From: an uncultured Pseudacidovorax sp.
GTDB taxonomy: Bacteria; Pseudomonadota; Gammaproteobacteria; Burkholderiales; Burkholderiaceae_C
Assembly (NCBI RefSeq): GCF_913773995.1
Contig: NZ_CAJYES010000226.1
Coordinates: 62,001 to 126,000 of the forward strand
Direction of reading: 5' to 3'
Length of the DNA: 64,000 nt
Each line of letters begins with the position of its first letter. Positions within the stretch are counted from its first letter, which is position 1. Both the position numbers and the translations under genes were made by a program. The notes beneath the pieces are model-generated. The model ran no database searches. It saw only the letters and a program-made list of their open reading frames with translations, and was not told the DNA's origin. Positions 20,008 through 28,107 of the stretch are shown here, in pieces.

Positions 20008-20259
20008 TCAGGCGCCCCGCTCGCGCTCGTCGATGATGAGCTGGGCGCCCGTGCGGCCATCGGGGCGCACCAGCTGCAGCGGTTCGATGGGCTGCTTCCA
20101 ACGCGGAACGCGGGCCACCGGCTCGGCCGCCTCGCCCACTGGCACCAGGTCGGCTACCGGCCGGCCGTGGCGCAGGATGCGCACGCGCTCGCCACGCTCG
20201 ACGAGATCGAGCATGGCCGACGCATTGGCACGGAACTCACTCAGAGGAAGGGTGTGCAT
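20008..20259 (-). CDS. Phd/YefM-family antitoxin
   Basis: MHTLPLSEFRANASAMLDLVERGERVRILRHGRPVADLVPVGEA…; immediately upstream of the PIN gene. Confidence 0.88.
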   Translation of the reverse strand: MHTLPLSEFRANASAMLDLVERGERVRILRHGRPVADLVPVGEAAEPVARVPRWKQPIEPLQLVRPDGRTGAQLIIDERERGA

Positions 20260-20260
20260 G

Positions 20261-20288
20261 AATGTACAAAATCAGCGTTTTGTACATT
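20261..20288 (-). promoter_or_regulatory. Candidate antitoxin operator palindrome
   Basis: AATGTACAAAA-TCAGCG-TTTTGTACATT perfect 11-bp arms with two TGTACA cores, adjacent to the antitoxin ATG. Confidence 0.8.
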
Positions 20289-20344
20289 CTAGAAAGGACC
20301 GCAATTCCTTCGCCGCCGAAGGGTGTGCGCGCCTGCCCCAAAAG

Positions 20345-20375
20345 CAAAGAGCGCAGGGATCGCCTGCGCTCTTTT
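20345..20375 (-). terminator. Intrinsic terminator at the 3' end of the DUF1328/small-ORF unit
   Basis: AAAGAGCGCAGG-GATC-GCCTGCGCTCTTTT. Confidence 0.75.
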
Positions 20376-20414
20376 GTCGGTAATGGGAACTGCAGTCCCT
20401 TCAAGTCCGGTCAC

Positions 20415-20609
20415 TCAGGCTGCAGCCAGTTCGCGAACGTGTTGGACCGCCTTGATCGCCGCACGCTTGCGCCGGCTCACAGGCAATTGCCAATTGCGCT
20501 GGGTGACGTCGATGACATGACGTACCCGCTCCTTGGGCGACACCAACGCGCCGATCCGGCGCGTCCCTGCAATGGAACGGAGGATGTCCAGCGTGTCCAC
20601 GGTGTTCAA
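20415..20609 (-). CDS. Small basic protein (61-64 aa), unknown function
   Basis: (L/V)…[64 protein letters not shown] overlaps the upstream TGA or GTG start at 20600; terminator follows. Confidence 0.45.
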   Translation of the reverse strand: MNTVDTLDILRSIAGTRRIGALVSPKERVRHVIDVTQRNWQLPVSRRKRAAIKAVQHVRELAAA

Positions 20610-20791
20610 TCCAGCACCTTCTTGGCAGCGCCCACACCCAGGGCGGCCAGCACCACGAAAACCACGGCCATGAGCAGGAACAGGCCGAACAGCAGCTTGG
20701 CGATGCCGGCGGCACCGGCGGCCACGCCGCCAAAACCCAGGGCACCCGCCACCAGGGCGATCAGGGCAAAGATCAGTGCGTACTTGAGCAT
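20606..20791 (-). CDS. DUF1328-type small membrane protein
   Basis: [61 protein letters not shown]. Confidence 0.88.
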   Translation of the reverse strand: MLKYALIFALIALVAGALGFGGVAAGAAGIAKLLFGLFLLMAVVFVVLAALGVGAAKKVLD

Positions 20792-21020
20792 GGTTGACTC
20801 CTTTGTCGTCTCGTTGTGCGGCGAGCGTTCGACTGAGCCTGCCGCGGTGCCTGAAGCGTAGTGAAGGCCTGTGCACCAACCTGGACAGTGCCCCGCCCAA
20901 GACCCCGTAGGACAAGCTCGCGCGCCGATCCAAGTACATTCGCGCTGCCGTGCAGGCCGCCACCGGACTGCATGCCGCCCTCTCGCTTCCAGACCTTTTC
21001 CAACAGAAGGAGCCCTTTCC

Positions 21021-21629
21021 ATGAAGCTGTACTACTCCCCCGGCGCCTGTTCGCTCTCCCCGCACATCGCCCTGCGCGAGGCCGGCCTGGCCTTCGAACC
21101 GGTGCTGGCCAGCACCAAGTCGCACAAGCTGCAGGACGGCACCGACTACTACGGCATCAACCCGCTGGGCTACGTGCCGATGCTGGAACTGGACGACGGC
21201 ACCCGCCTGCGCGAAGGCCCGGCCATCGTGCAGTACATCGCCGACCAGGTTCCGACCAAGAATCTGGCACCCGCCAATGGCACCCTGCAGCGCTACCGCC
21301 TGCAGGAATGGCTGACCTTCATCGGCACCGAGATCCACAAGGGCTTCAGCCCGCTGTTCAACCCGGCCGTGCCCGAAGACACCAAGAAGGTCTTCGCCGA
21401 CAAGCTGCGCACCCGCTTCCAGTGGCTGGACAGCCAGCTGGAAGGCAAGGAGTACCTGATGGGCGAGCACTTCAGCGTCGCCGACGGCTACCTGTTCACC
21501 ACCGTCAACTGGGCCAAGCCGATGAACATCGACCTCAGCGCCTACAAGCACCTGCTGGCCTGGCATGCGCGCGTGGGTGCGCGCCCTGCCGTACAGGAAG
21601 CGCTCAAGGCAGAAGGCCTGCTGAAGTAA
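21021..21629 (+). CDS. gstA: Glutathione S-transferase (GstA-like)
   Basis: [60 protein letters not shown]…. Confidence 0.93.
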   Translation: MKLYYSPGACSLSPHIALREAGLAFEPVLASTKSHKLQDGTDYYGINPLGYVPMLELDDGTRLREGPAIVQYIADQVPTKNLAPANGTLQRYRLQEWLTFIGTEIHKGFSPLFNPAVPEDTKKVFADKLRTRFQWLDSQLEGKEYLMGEHFSVADGYLFTTVNWAKPMNIDLSAYKHLLAWHARVGARPAVQEALKAEGLLK

Positions 21630-21654
21630 GGCGGCGTCCATCAGTCAACAAGGA

Positions 21655-21693
21655 CGGGCGACGTGCCAAGGCGCGACGCCCGCTTTTTTTTTT
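21655..21693 (+). terminator. Intrinsic terminator downstream of gst
   Basis: GGGCG…CGCCCG hairpin followed by T10. Confidence 0.75.
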
Positions 21694-21812
21694 GGGCAGC
21701 GCGGCCGGCACGCCTACACCGAAAACCACAACCCTGCCGTAGCGCCGTCACTGGCCCTGACCTACCCTGCCGCCTTCGTCTTTCTCATCTCCACCTCTAC
21801 ATCGATCGAGCC

Positions 21813-22922
21813 ATGAGTTCTTCCCTCTTCGACCCCGTCCAGGCCGGCGACCTCCAGCTCGCCAATCGCATCGTGATGGCGCCGCTGACGCGCAACCGTT
21901 CGCCCAACGCCATCCCCAAGCCGATCACCGCCACCTATTACGCGCAGCGTGCCACCGCCGGCCTGCTGATCACCGAGGCCACCGCCATCAGCCACCAGGG
22001 CCAGGGCTATGCCGACGTGCCGGGCCTCTATGGCACCGAGCAGCTCGACGGCTGGAAGCGCGTCACCCACGCGGTGCATGAGGCGGGCGGCAAGATCGTC
22101 ACCCAGCTGTGGCATGTGGGCCGCGTCTCGCACGACAGCCTGCAGCCCGACGGCCAGCCGCCGGTCGCACCCTCGGCCATCGCCGCCAAGACCAAGACCT
22201 ACCTGATCGACGCGCAGGGCAATGGCAGCTTCGCGCCCACCTCCACGCCCCGCGCGCTGGACCTGGAAGAGCTGCCCGGCATCGTCCACACCTTCGCGGC
22301 CGCCGCCCGCAATGCGGTGGAAACCTGCGGCTTCGACGGCGTGGAAATCCATGCCGCCAACGGCTACCTGCTGGACCAGTTCCTCAAGGACGGCGCCAAC
22401 CAGCGCACCGACGACTACGGCGGCAGCATCGAGAACCGCGCGCGACTGCTCCTGGAAACCACCCGCGCCGTGGTCGACGCGGTGGGCGGCGGCAAGGTGG
22501 GCATCCGCCTGTCACCGGTCACCCCGGCCAACGATATCGTCGACAGCGATCCGCAGCCGCTGTTCGACCATGTGGTGCGGCAACTGGGCCCGCTGGGCCT
22601 AGCCTATGTGCATGTGATCGAAGGCGCCACCGGCGGCCCGCGCGAGGTGGAAGGCCGTCCCTTCGACTATGACGCGCTCAAGAAGGCCTACCGCGAGGCC
22701 GGTGGCAAGGGCGCCTGGATGGTCAACAACGGCTACACCCGCGAACTGGCCGAAGAAGCGGTGAAGAAGGGCGCCGATCTGGTCGCCTTCGGCCGCCCCT
22801 ACATCGCCAACCCGGACCTGGTGCGCCGCCTGAAGGAGAACGCCCCGCTCAACACGCCGGACACGAAGACCTTCTACGGCGGCGGCGAGAAGGGCTACAC
22901 CGACTATCCGACGCTGAGCTGA
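21813..22922 (+). CDS. nemA: Old yellow enzyme family (N-ethylmaleimide reductase-like)
   Basis: MSSSLFDPVQAGDLQLANRIVMAPLTRNRSPNAIP…FDGVEIHAANGYLLDQFLKDGANQRTDDYGGSIENR. Confidence 0.93.
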   Translation: MSSSLFDPVQAGDLQLANRIVMAPLTRNRSPNAIPKPITATYYAQRATAGLLITEATAISHQGQGYADVPGLYGTEQLDGWKRVTHAVHEAGGKIVTQLWHVGRVSHDSLQPDGQPPVAPSAIAAKTKTYLIDAQGNGSFAPTSTPRALDLEELPGIVHTFAAAARNAVETCGFDGVEIHAANGYLLDQFLKDGANQRTDDYGGSIENRARLLLETTRAVVDAVGGGKVGIRLSPVTPANDIVDSDPQPLFDHVVRQLGPLGLAYVHVIEGATGGPREVEGRPFDYDALKKAYREAGGKGAWMVNNGYTRELAEEAVKKGADLVAFGRPYIANPDLVRRLKENAPLNTPDTKTFYGGGEKGYTDYPTLS

Positions 22923-22964
22923 GCGCTTGCGGGGGCCAAACAGCCGCCGATGCCTCTGCCCAGC

Positions 22965-23015
22965 CGTTCGGGCTGAGCCTGTCGAAGCCTCGCGCGGCGC
23001 TTCGACGCGCTCAGC
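22965..23015. repeat. REP-like palindromic element, copy 2, overlapping the copA stop codon
   Basis: CGTTCGGGCTGAGCCTGTCGAAG…CTTCGACGCGCTCAGC. Confidence 0.75.
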
Positions 23016-25272
23016 GTGGCCGGCTTCTTTTCAGCAGGAGCGCATTGGCCATCACGCTGACGCTCGATGCCGCCATGGCCGCCCCTGCCACCACCGGGCT
23101 GAGCAACCCGAAGGCCGCAAACGGGATGCCGACCACGTTGTAGGCAAAGGCCCAGAACAGGTTCTGCCGGATCTTGGCCCCCGTGCGGGCCGACAGGTCG
23201 AAGGCCTGTGCCACGAGGGCCAGATTGCCGCGCATCAGGGTGATGCCGGCGGCTTCCATGGCCACGTCGGTGCCATTGGCCATGGCCAGGCCCACGTCGG
23301 CTGCGGCCAGCGCAGGCGCGTCGTTGGCGCCGTCGCCCACCATGGCGACCACGCGTGCGCCGCCTTCCTTCAAGGCCGCCACGGCGGCCGCCTTGTCGGC
23401 CGGCAGCACCTCGGCGCGCACATCCTCGGCAGCGATGCCGACGCGCCGGGCCAGCGCCTGTGCGGCACGCACGTTGTCGCCGGAGATCATCACCACCCGC
23501 AACCCGCGCGCACGCAGGGCCGCCACCGCCTCCGCCGCGCCCGGCTTGGGCCCATCGGTGAAGCCGAGCAATGCCTCGACCGCCTTCACCCGCTCACCCT
23601 CCGCATCCAAGCTCAGCAGCGCGGACACCGAGGAACCTGTGGACAACAGTGCCTCGACCTTTTCCGGTGGCAAGGCAGCACCCAATTCCTCGCACCAGCG
23701 CAGGCTGGCGAGCGCCCAGGGCGCGCCGTCGATCACGGCGCGTATCCCGCGACCCGGCACGGCGCAAACATCACGCACCTCATCGGGCGCGAGGCCCCGC
23801 GACTTCGCGGCCTCCATCACCGCCCGGGCGAGCGGATGTTCGCTGCCCTGCTGCAGCGTGGCGGCGATGCGCAGCACCTGCCCTTCGTCCAAGGTCCCCG
23901 TCGCGTCGAGCCGGCTGAGCCGCGGCTGTCCCCGCGTAAGCGTGCCCGTCTTGTCGAAGGCCACCGTGTCCACCCGGTGTGCGCGCTCCAGCGCCGTCGC
24001 GTCCTTGATCAGGATGCCGTGACGCGCGGCCACGCCGGTACCCGCCATCACCGCCACCGGCGTCGCCAGGCCCAGTGCGCAAGGGCAGGCGATCACCAGC
24101 ACGGCCACCGCGTGGATCAGCGCCGTTTCAAGCGGCGCACCGCCCAGGAACAGCCAGCCCAGCAGCGTCAGCAGAGCCAGGCCCAGCACGACCGGCACGA
24201 AGACGGCGGCCACCCGGTCCACCAGCCGCTGGATCGGCGCCTTGGCGGCTTGCGCGTCCTCCACCAGCCGGATGATGCGGGCGAGCACGCTTTCCGTGCC
24301 GACTGCCAGCACTTCCACCACCAGCCGGCCGGCCCCATTGACCGAGCCGCCCGTCAAGCGGGCGCCGGCCGACTTGGCCACGGGCAGCGGTTCGCCGGTG
24401 AGCATGGATTCGTCCACCTCCGACTCGCCTTCCAGCACACGCGAATCGGCCGGGATGCGTTCGCCGGGCCGCACGGCCAGCCGGTCGCCCACCATCACCT
24501 CGGCCAGCGGCACATCGCTTTCCTCGGTGCGGCGACCACGCGACTGAAGCAAGTGCGCCGTCTCGGGCCGCAGTTGCTGCAGCGCGCGGATCGCCGAGGT
24601 GGCCTGCCGCCTGGCCCGCGCCTCCAGCCACTTGCCCAGCAGCACCAGCGCGATCACGACCGACGAGGCTTCGAAATAGAGATGGGGTTCGCCCCCGTGC
24701 GCGCCATGCAGGCGGGCGCGCCACCAGAGCCACAGCGACAGCCCGAAGGCAGCGCTGGTGCCCAGGGCGACCAGCAGGTCCATGTTGCCGGTGCCAGCCC
24801 GCGCCGCATGCCAGCCGGCCCGGTAGAAGCGCGCGCCCAGCACGAACTGCACCGGCGCCGCCAGCAACAGTTGCAGCCAGGCAGGCAGCATCCAGTCCAG
24901 CCCGAAGGGCATCCCCAGCATGGGCAGCACCAGAGGAAAGGACAGCAGCAGCGCCGCGGCCACCGGGCCGAATCCTGCCCATGGCCCCGCCTCCGCTTCT
25001 GCCTGCGTCGCCTCGGCACTGCGCGGTTCGTAGCCGGCCTGCCGGATGGCGCGTCGCAGCCGGAGTGCGGCATCGGCACCGTCGTCACCCGACCAGCGGA
25101 CGCGGGCCGATTCCGTCGCCAGGTTCACGCTGGCCTCCTGCACACCCGGCACTTGGCGCAGGGCCTTTTCCACCCGGGCCACACACGAGGCACAGGTCAT
25201 GCCGCCGATGCCGAGGTCCAGCGTCTGCGCGGTCGTTTCGGCGGTCGCGATGTCGATCGAAGAAGCGTTCAT
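23011..25272 (-). CDS. copA: Cu(+)-exporting P1B-type ATPase
   Basis: HMA domain [19 protein letters not shown] motif [30 protein letters not shown]. Confidence 0.95.
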   Translation of the reverse strand: MNASSIDIATAETTAQTLDLGIGGMTCASCVARVEKALRQVPGVQEASVNLATESARVRWSGDDGADAALRLRRAIRQAGYEPRSAEATQAEAEAGPWAGFGPVAAALLLSFPLVLPMLGMPFGLDWMLPAWLQLLLAAPVQFVLGARFYRAGWHAARAGTGNMDLLVALGTSAAFGLSLWLWWRARLHGAHGGEPHLYFEASSVVIALVLLGKWLEARARRQATSAIRALQQLRPETAHLLQSRGRRTEESDVPLAEVMVGDRLAVRPGERIPADSRVLEGESEVDESMLTGEPLPVAKSAGARLTGGSVNGAGRLVVEVLAVGTESVLARIIRLVEDAQAAKAPIQRLVDRVAAVFVPVVLGLALLTLLGWLFLGGAPLETALIHAVAVLVIACPCALGLATPVAVMAGTGVAARHGILIKDATALERAHRVDTVAFDKTGTLTRGQPRLSRLDATGTLDEGQVLRIAATLQQGSEHPLARAVMEAAKSRGLAPDEVRDVCAVPGRGIRAVIDGAPWALASLRWCEELGAALPPEKVEALLSTGSSVSALLSLDAEGERVKAVEALLGFTDGPKPGAAEAVAALRARGLRVVMISGDNVRAAQALARRVGIAAEDVRAEVLPADKAAAVAALKEGGARVVAMVGDGANDAPALAAADVGLAMANGTDVAMEAAGITLMRGNLALVAQAFDLSARTGAKIRQNLFWAFAYNVVGIPFAAFGLLSPVVAGAAMAASSVSVMANALLLKRSRPR

Positions 25273-25279
25273 GAGCCCA

Positions 25280-25311
25280 AGGCTACGGCTTGACGCCATG
25301 GCAAGGTCAAG
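25280..25311 (-). promoter_or_regulatory. MerR/CueR-type copA promoter
   Basis: Dyad CTTGAC-N11-GTCAAG (25289-25311); minus strand -35 TTGACC, 19-bp spacer, -10 TAGCCT. Confidence 0.8.
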
Positions 25312-25373
25312 CACGCGTTGTCGCGCTGACGGAAATCGAAGGCCATGGTGCCGCGGCAGCACCGAATTTGTTG

Positions 25374-25406
25374 CCTTGACCTTCACATCGTGTCAAGGTC
25401 CACACT
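25374..25406 (+). promoter_or_regulatory. MerR/CueR-type copZ promoter
   Basis: CCTTGAC-N11-GTCAAGG (25374-25398); -35 TTGACC, 19-bp spacer, weak -10 CACACT. Confidence 0.72.
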
Positions 25407-25450
25407 CCAGGGTGTTCCCTTTTTTTTAGGCCCTCCACCAGGTTTTTTTT

Positions 25451-25657
25451 ATGACTTCTCCTCTTCATGTCTTCCAGGTCAGCGGAATGAGCTGCCAACA
25501 CTGCGTCCGTGCCGTCACCCAGGCGGTCCAGGATGTCGATCCCGATGCCGAGGTGCGCATCGATCTGCCGGCCGGCCGCGTCGAGGTGCAGAGCGCCGAA
25601 GCCCCCGCCGCACTGCAGGACGCGATCCGCGAAGCGGGCTATACCGTCCAAGGCTGA
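25451..25657 (+). CDS. copZ: Heavy-metal-associated domain copper chaperone (CopZ-like)
   Basis: MTSPLHVFQVSGMSCQHCVRAVTQAVQDVDPDAEVRIDLPAGRVEVQS…. Confidence 0.9.
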   Translation: MTSPLHVFQVSGMSCQHCVRAVTQAVQDVDPDAEVRIDLPAGRVEVQSAEAPAALQDAIREAGYTVQG

Positions 25658-25688
25658 CGCCTTTTTCCTCACGGAACCCGGTCCGGCC

Positions 25689-26135
25689 GTGGCCCCCCGT
25701 TCCTCCTCGCCGTCCACAGCGACGGCCCCACCGCTCACCATCGGCCAGGCCGCCGCCCGCTCCGGCGTGTCGGCCCGCATGGTGCGCCACTACGAGACGC
25801 TGGGGCTGCTGCCCGCCGTCTCGCGCACCGACGCCGGTTATCGCCTCTACGGCGATGCCGACGTCCACTCCCTCCGTTTCATCAAGCGGGCCCGCGACCT
25901 GGGCTTCTCCATCGACGAGATCCAGCAGCTCGTCGGCCTCTGGCATGACCGCAGCCGCTCGAGCGCGGATGTGAAGCGCATCGCCCGCACCCACCTCGAC
26001 GACCTGGACCGGCGCATTGCCGAACTCCAGGCCATGCGCGGCACGCTCGCCCACCTGGTCCATGGCTGCCGGGGCGACCATCGGCCCGACTGCCCCATCC
26101 TCGAAGACCTGGCAGGAAGCGGCCAGCCGCGCTGA
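25689..26135 (+). CDS. cueR: MerR-family copper-responsive regulator (CueR-like)
   Basis: GTG start; …LTIGQAAARSGVSARMVRHYETLGLLPAVSRTDAGYRLYGDADVHSLRFIKRARDLGFS…CxGDHRPDCPI. Confidence 0.88.
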   Translation: MAPRSSSPSTATAPPLTIGQAAARSGVSARMVRHYETLGLLPAVSRTDAGYRLYGDADVHSLRFIKRARDLGFSIDEIQQLVGLWHDRSRSSADVKRIARTHLDDLDRRIAELQAMRGTLAHLVHGCRGDHRPDCPILEDLAGSGQPR

Positions 26136-26504
26136 ACACGCGTCGGATCGCCCAGGCCCGGTGATCCGGCCGGGCGAATGTGTGCTTCGCGGCCTTCGAT
26201 CACGCCACACGAACGCTTGCGCGAAGCCGCGGAAAGCCTCCGTTTGTGGAAAAGCGGCCGCTCTACCCCTGAACGGCGCTCAAGAAGCCGTATTGTCCGC
26301 TTCTCCCCAGCTGGACTGGATAACTTTGTGGGCAACTCGCGCGTTGTCTTGTAAAGCCACTGCAAGTCCTTGATATCAATGGACTTTCAACAATCTGCAC
26401 AAATAATCAGCAGTGCATATTCAAGGCGTCCAAAGCCCAATCCCACATTTGCACCCCCCTTGTCAAAGGACAACTGTGGGGATGAATCCGGCACAACTGC
26501 CCGG

Positions 26505-26513
26505 TTATCCACA
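26505..26513 (+). promoter_or_regulatory. DnaA box (TTATCCACA), module A
   Basis: Exact consensus 9-mer. Confidence 0.85.
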
Positions 26514-26624
26514 CGCGAGGGCGGACGGCCGGCATTTGTCCCCATCGGCGCGACATCCACGAAGCAACCCTGCCCACATGGGCCAAGGAAGGCCAAATGC
26601 CTGTCCGGCCGAGGGATTCGTGGG

Positions 26625-26633
26625 TTTTCCACA
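26625..26633 (+). promoter_or_regulatory. DnaA box (TTTTCCACA), module A
   Basis: 9-mer adjoining GGCCG and an AT-rich tract. Confidence 0.75.
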
Positions 26634-27024
26634 GGCCGGTGGCTTCCTTATCTATTACGACTATTCAGATATTGAAGATGAAGGAAGGAAAACCGGGACA
26701 ACGGGCGCCCGCAAAAAAAGTGGGGATGTCGCGGCGCGCCGATCCGATGGCACGCTGCAACCGGTCCGACGGAGAACGACCGATGCGACGCCGGCTTCGG
26801 GACGCCGAAACCGCCGTCTGTCCCCATATTCGTTGGACAACTTTGTGGGCAACTGTCGGACTGCCTTGTAAAGCCATCGCAACTCGTTGATCTACAACAC
26901 ATATCTTTGGTCTGCTCATATTTTTGGCAGTGCATAGTTTGGGCCGGCGTTGGCGCTTGGCAGCCACAAAGCAGACGCCCTGTCAAAGAACAACTCTGGG
27001 GACCACTGTGGAACAAGCGCCGTC

Positions 27025-27033
27025 TTATCCACA
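27025..27033 (+). promoter_or_regulatory. DnaA box (TTATCCACA), module B
   Basis: Exact consensus 9-mer. Confidence 0.85.
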
Positions 27034-27143
27034 GCCAGGGCGCTTCGGCCGAGGTTGTTCGCCCACCCACGACAGCACGGACGCAGGGTTGCCCACATCC
27101 GTCGCTCGACGCCAAATCCTTGGCCGGCCGGAAAAAACCATGG

Positions 27144-27152
27144 TTATCCACA
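27144..27152 (+). promoter_or_regulatory. DnaA box (TTATCCACA), module B, next to AT-rich tract
   Basis: Exact consensus 9-mer. Confidence 0.85.
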
Positions 27153-27303
27153 GGCCGAGAGCATCCTTACCTATGACGACTAATGTTGAAATAAAAGAAA
27201 AGAACAAAGTCAGGACAACTCCTGCGCCGGGCGTCAAAGCGCAATTCACGGTCTTTCCGAAATCGCTGGGTGCCCTGCGTCCGCACCGCTACGATCCGCC
27301 CCC

Positions 27304-28107
27304 ATGCCGAATCCACCCCCTGCCGTCGCCACGGCCCCGACCGCGCCATCGGTCGGGGTTCGGCCGCGCATCCTGGTGGCGGAGGACGAGCCGGGCATCG
27401 CCGACACGGTGCAGTACGTGCTGCGCAGCGACGGTTTTGCGCCGGTGTGGTGTGCCACCGGTGGCGCAGCCCTGGCGGAATTCGCCGCCGAGCCGCCGGC
27501 GCTCGCCATCCTGGACATCGGCCTGCCCGACATGAACGGCTTCGACCTCTTCCGGCGACTGCAGGCCCTGCCGGGCGCGGCGGACGTGCCCATCGTCTTC
27601 CTCACGGCCCGCACCGACGAGATCGACCGCGTGGTGGGGCTGGAGCTGGGGGCCGACGACTACATCGCCAAGCCCTTTTCGCCGCGCGAACTGGTGGCCC
27701 GGGTGCGGGGCATCCTGCGGCGCAGCCAGCGGGCGGGTCCAGGTGCTGCGATGCCGGTGGCGACACCGGCCACGGCGCCGCAGGCACCCGCCCTGCCCTT
27801 CGTGGTCGACGACGAACGCCTGCAGATCCGCTACTACGGCCGCGTGCTCGAGCTGTCGCGCTACGAATTCGGCCTGCTGCGCCTGCTGGTGCAGCGCCCG
27901 GGCCGTGTGTTCAGCCGCGAAGAACTGCTCGACCGCGTCTGGGGCGGCGACAGCGAGAGTCTGGACCGCACTGTCGACGCCCATGTCAAGACCGTGCGCG
28001 CCAAGCTGCGGGCCATGGCGCCCGAGGTCGAGGCCATCCGCACCCACCGCGGCACCGGCTACGCGCTGCACGAAGACCTGCCGCCGTCCACGCCCCTGGT
28101 CCCATGA
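27304..28107 (+). CDS. creB: OmpR/PhoB-type response regulator (CreB-like)
   Basis: RPRILVAEDEPGIADTVQYVLRSDGFAPVW… receiver plus winged helix; overlaps the kinase gene. Confidence 0.82.
   Translation: MPNPPPAVATAPTAPSVGVRPRILVAEDEPGIADTVQYVLRSDGFAPVWCATGGAALAEFAAEPPALAILDIGLPDMNGFDLFRRLQALPGAADVPIVFLTARTDEIDRVVGLELGADDYIAKPFSPRELVARVRGILRRSQRAGPGAAMPVATPATAPQAPALPFVVDDERLQIRYYGRVLELSRYEFGLLRLLVQRPGRVFSREELLDRVWGGDSESLDRTVDAHVKTVRAKLRAMAPEVEAIRTHRGTGYALHEDLPPSTPLVP

Larger units (their letters stand above)
26317..26700. repeat. Module A of diverged tandem ~518-bp repeat (candidate oriC unit)
   Basis: Blocks shared with module B: AACTTTGTGGGCAACT, CTTGTAAAGCCA, GCAGTGCATA, TGTCAAAG-N2-CAACT, TTATCCACA, GCCCACAT, TTCCACAGGCCG / TCCTTAtCTATtACGACTA, GGGACAAC. 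Confidence 0.88.
26834..27223. repeat. Module B of diverged tandem ~518-bp repeat (candidate oriC unit)
   Basis: See module A; offset 517 bp at the left block and 519 bp at the right DnaA box. Confidence 0.88.

Noticed and set aside
22927-25293. 788-aa plus-strand ORF antisense to copA
   Set aside because: Low-complexity His/Arg/Gln-rich translation typical of the antisense frame of a high-GC gene; copA on the other strand has full P-type ATPase motifs.
26317-26338. Weaker DnaA-like 9-mers such as those in GGATAACTTTGTGGGCAA
   Set aside because: Two or more mismatches to TTWTNCACA; kept only as conserved repeat blocks, not called as DnaA boxes.
26387-27183. Small ORFs within the DnaA-box intergenic region (e.g. 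26413..26871, 26907..27176)
   Set aside because: Frames are not maintained between the two repeat modules, while DnaA boxes and blocks are; better explained as non-coding.
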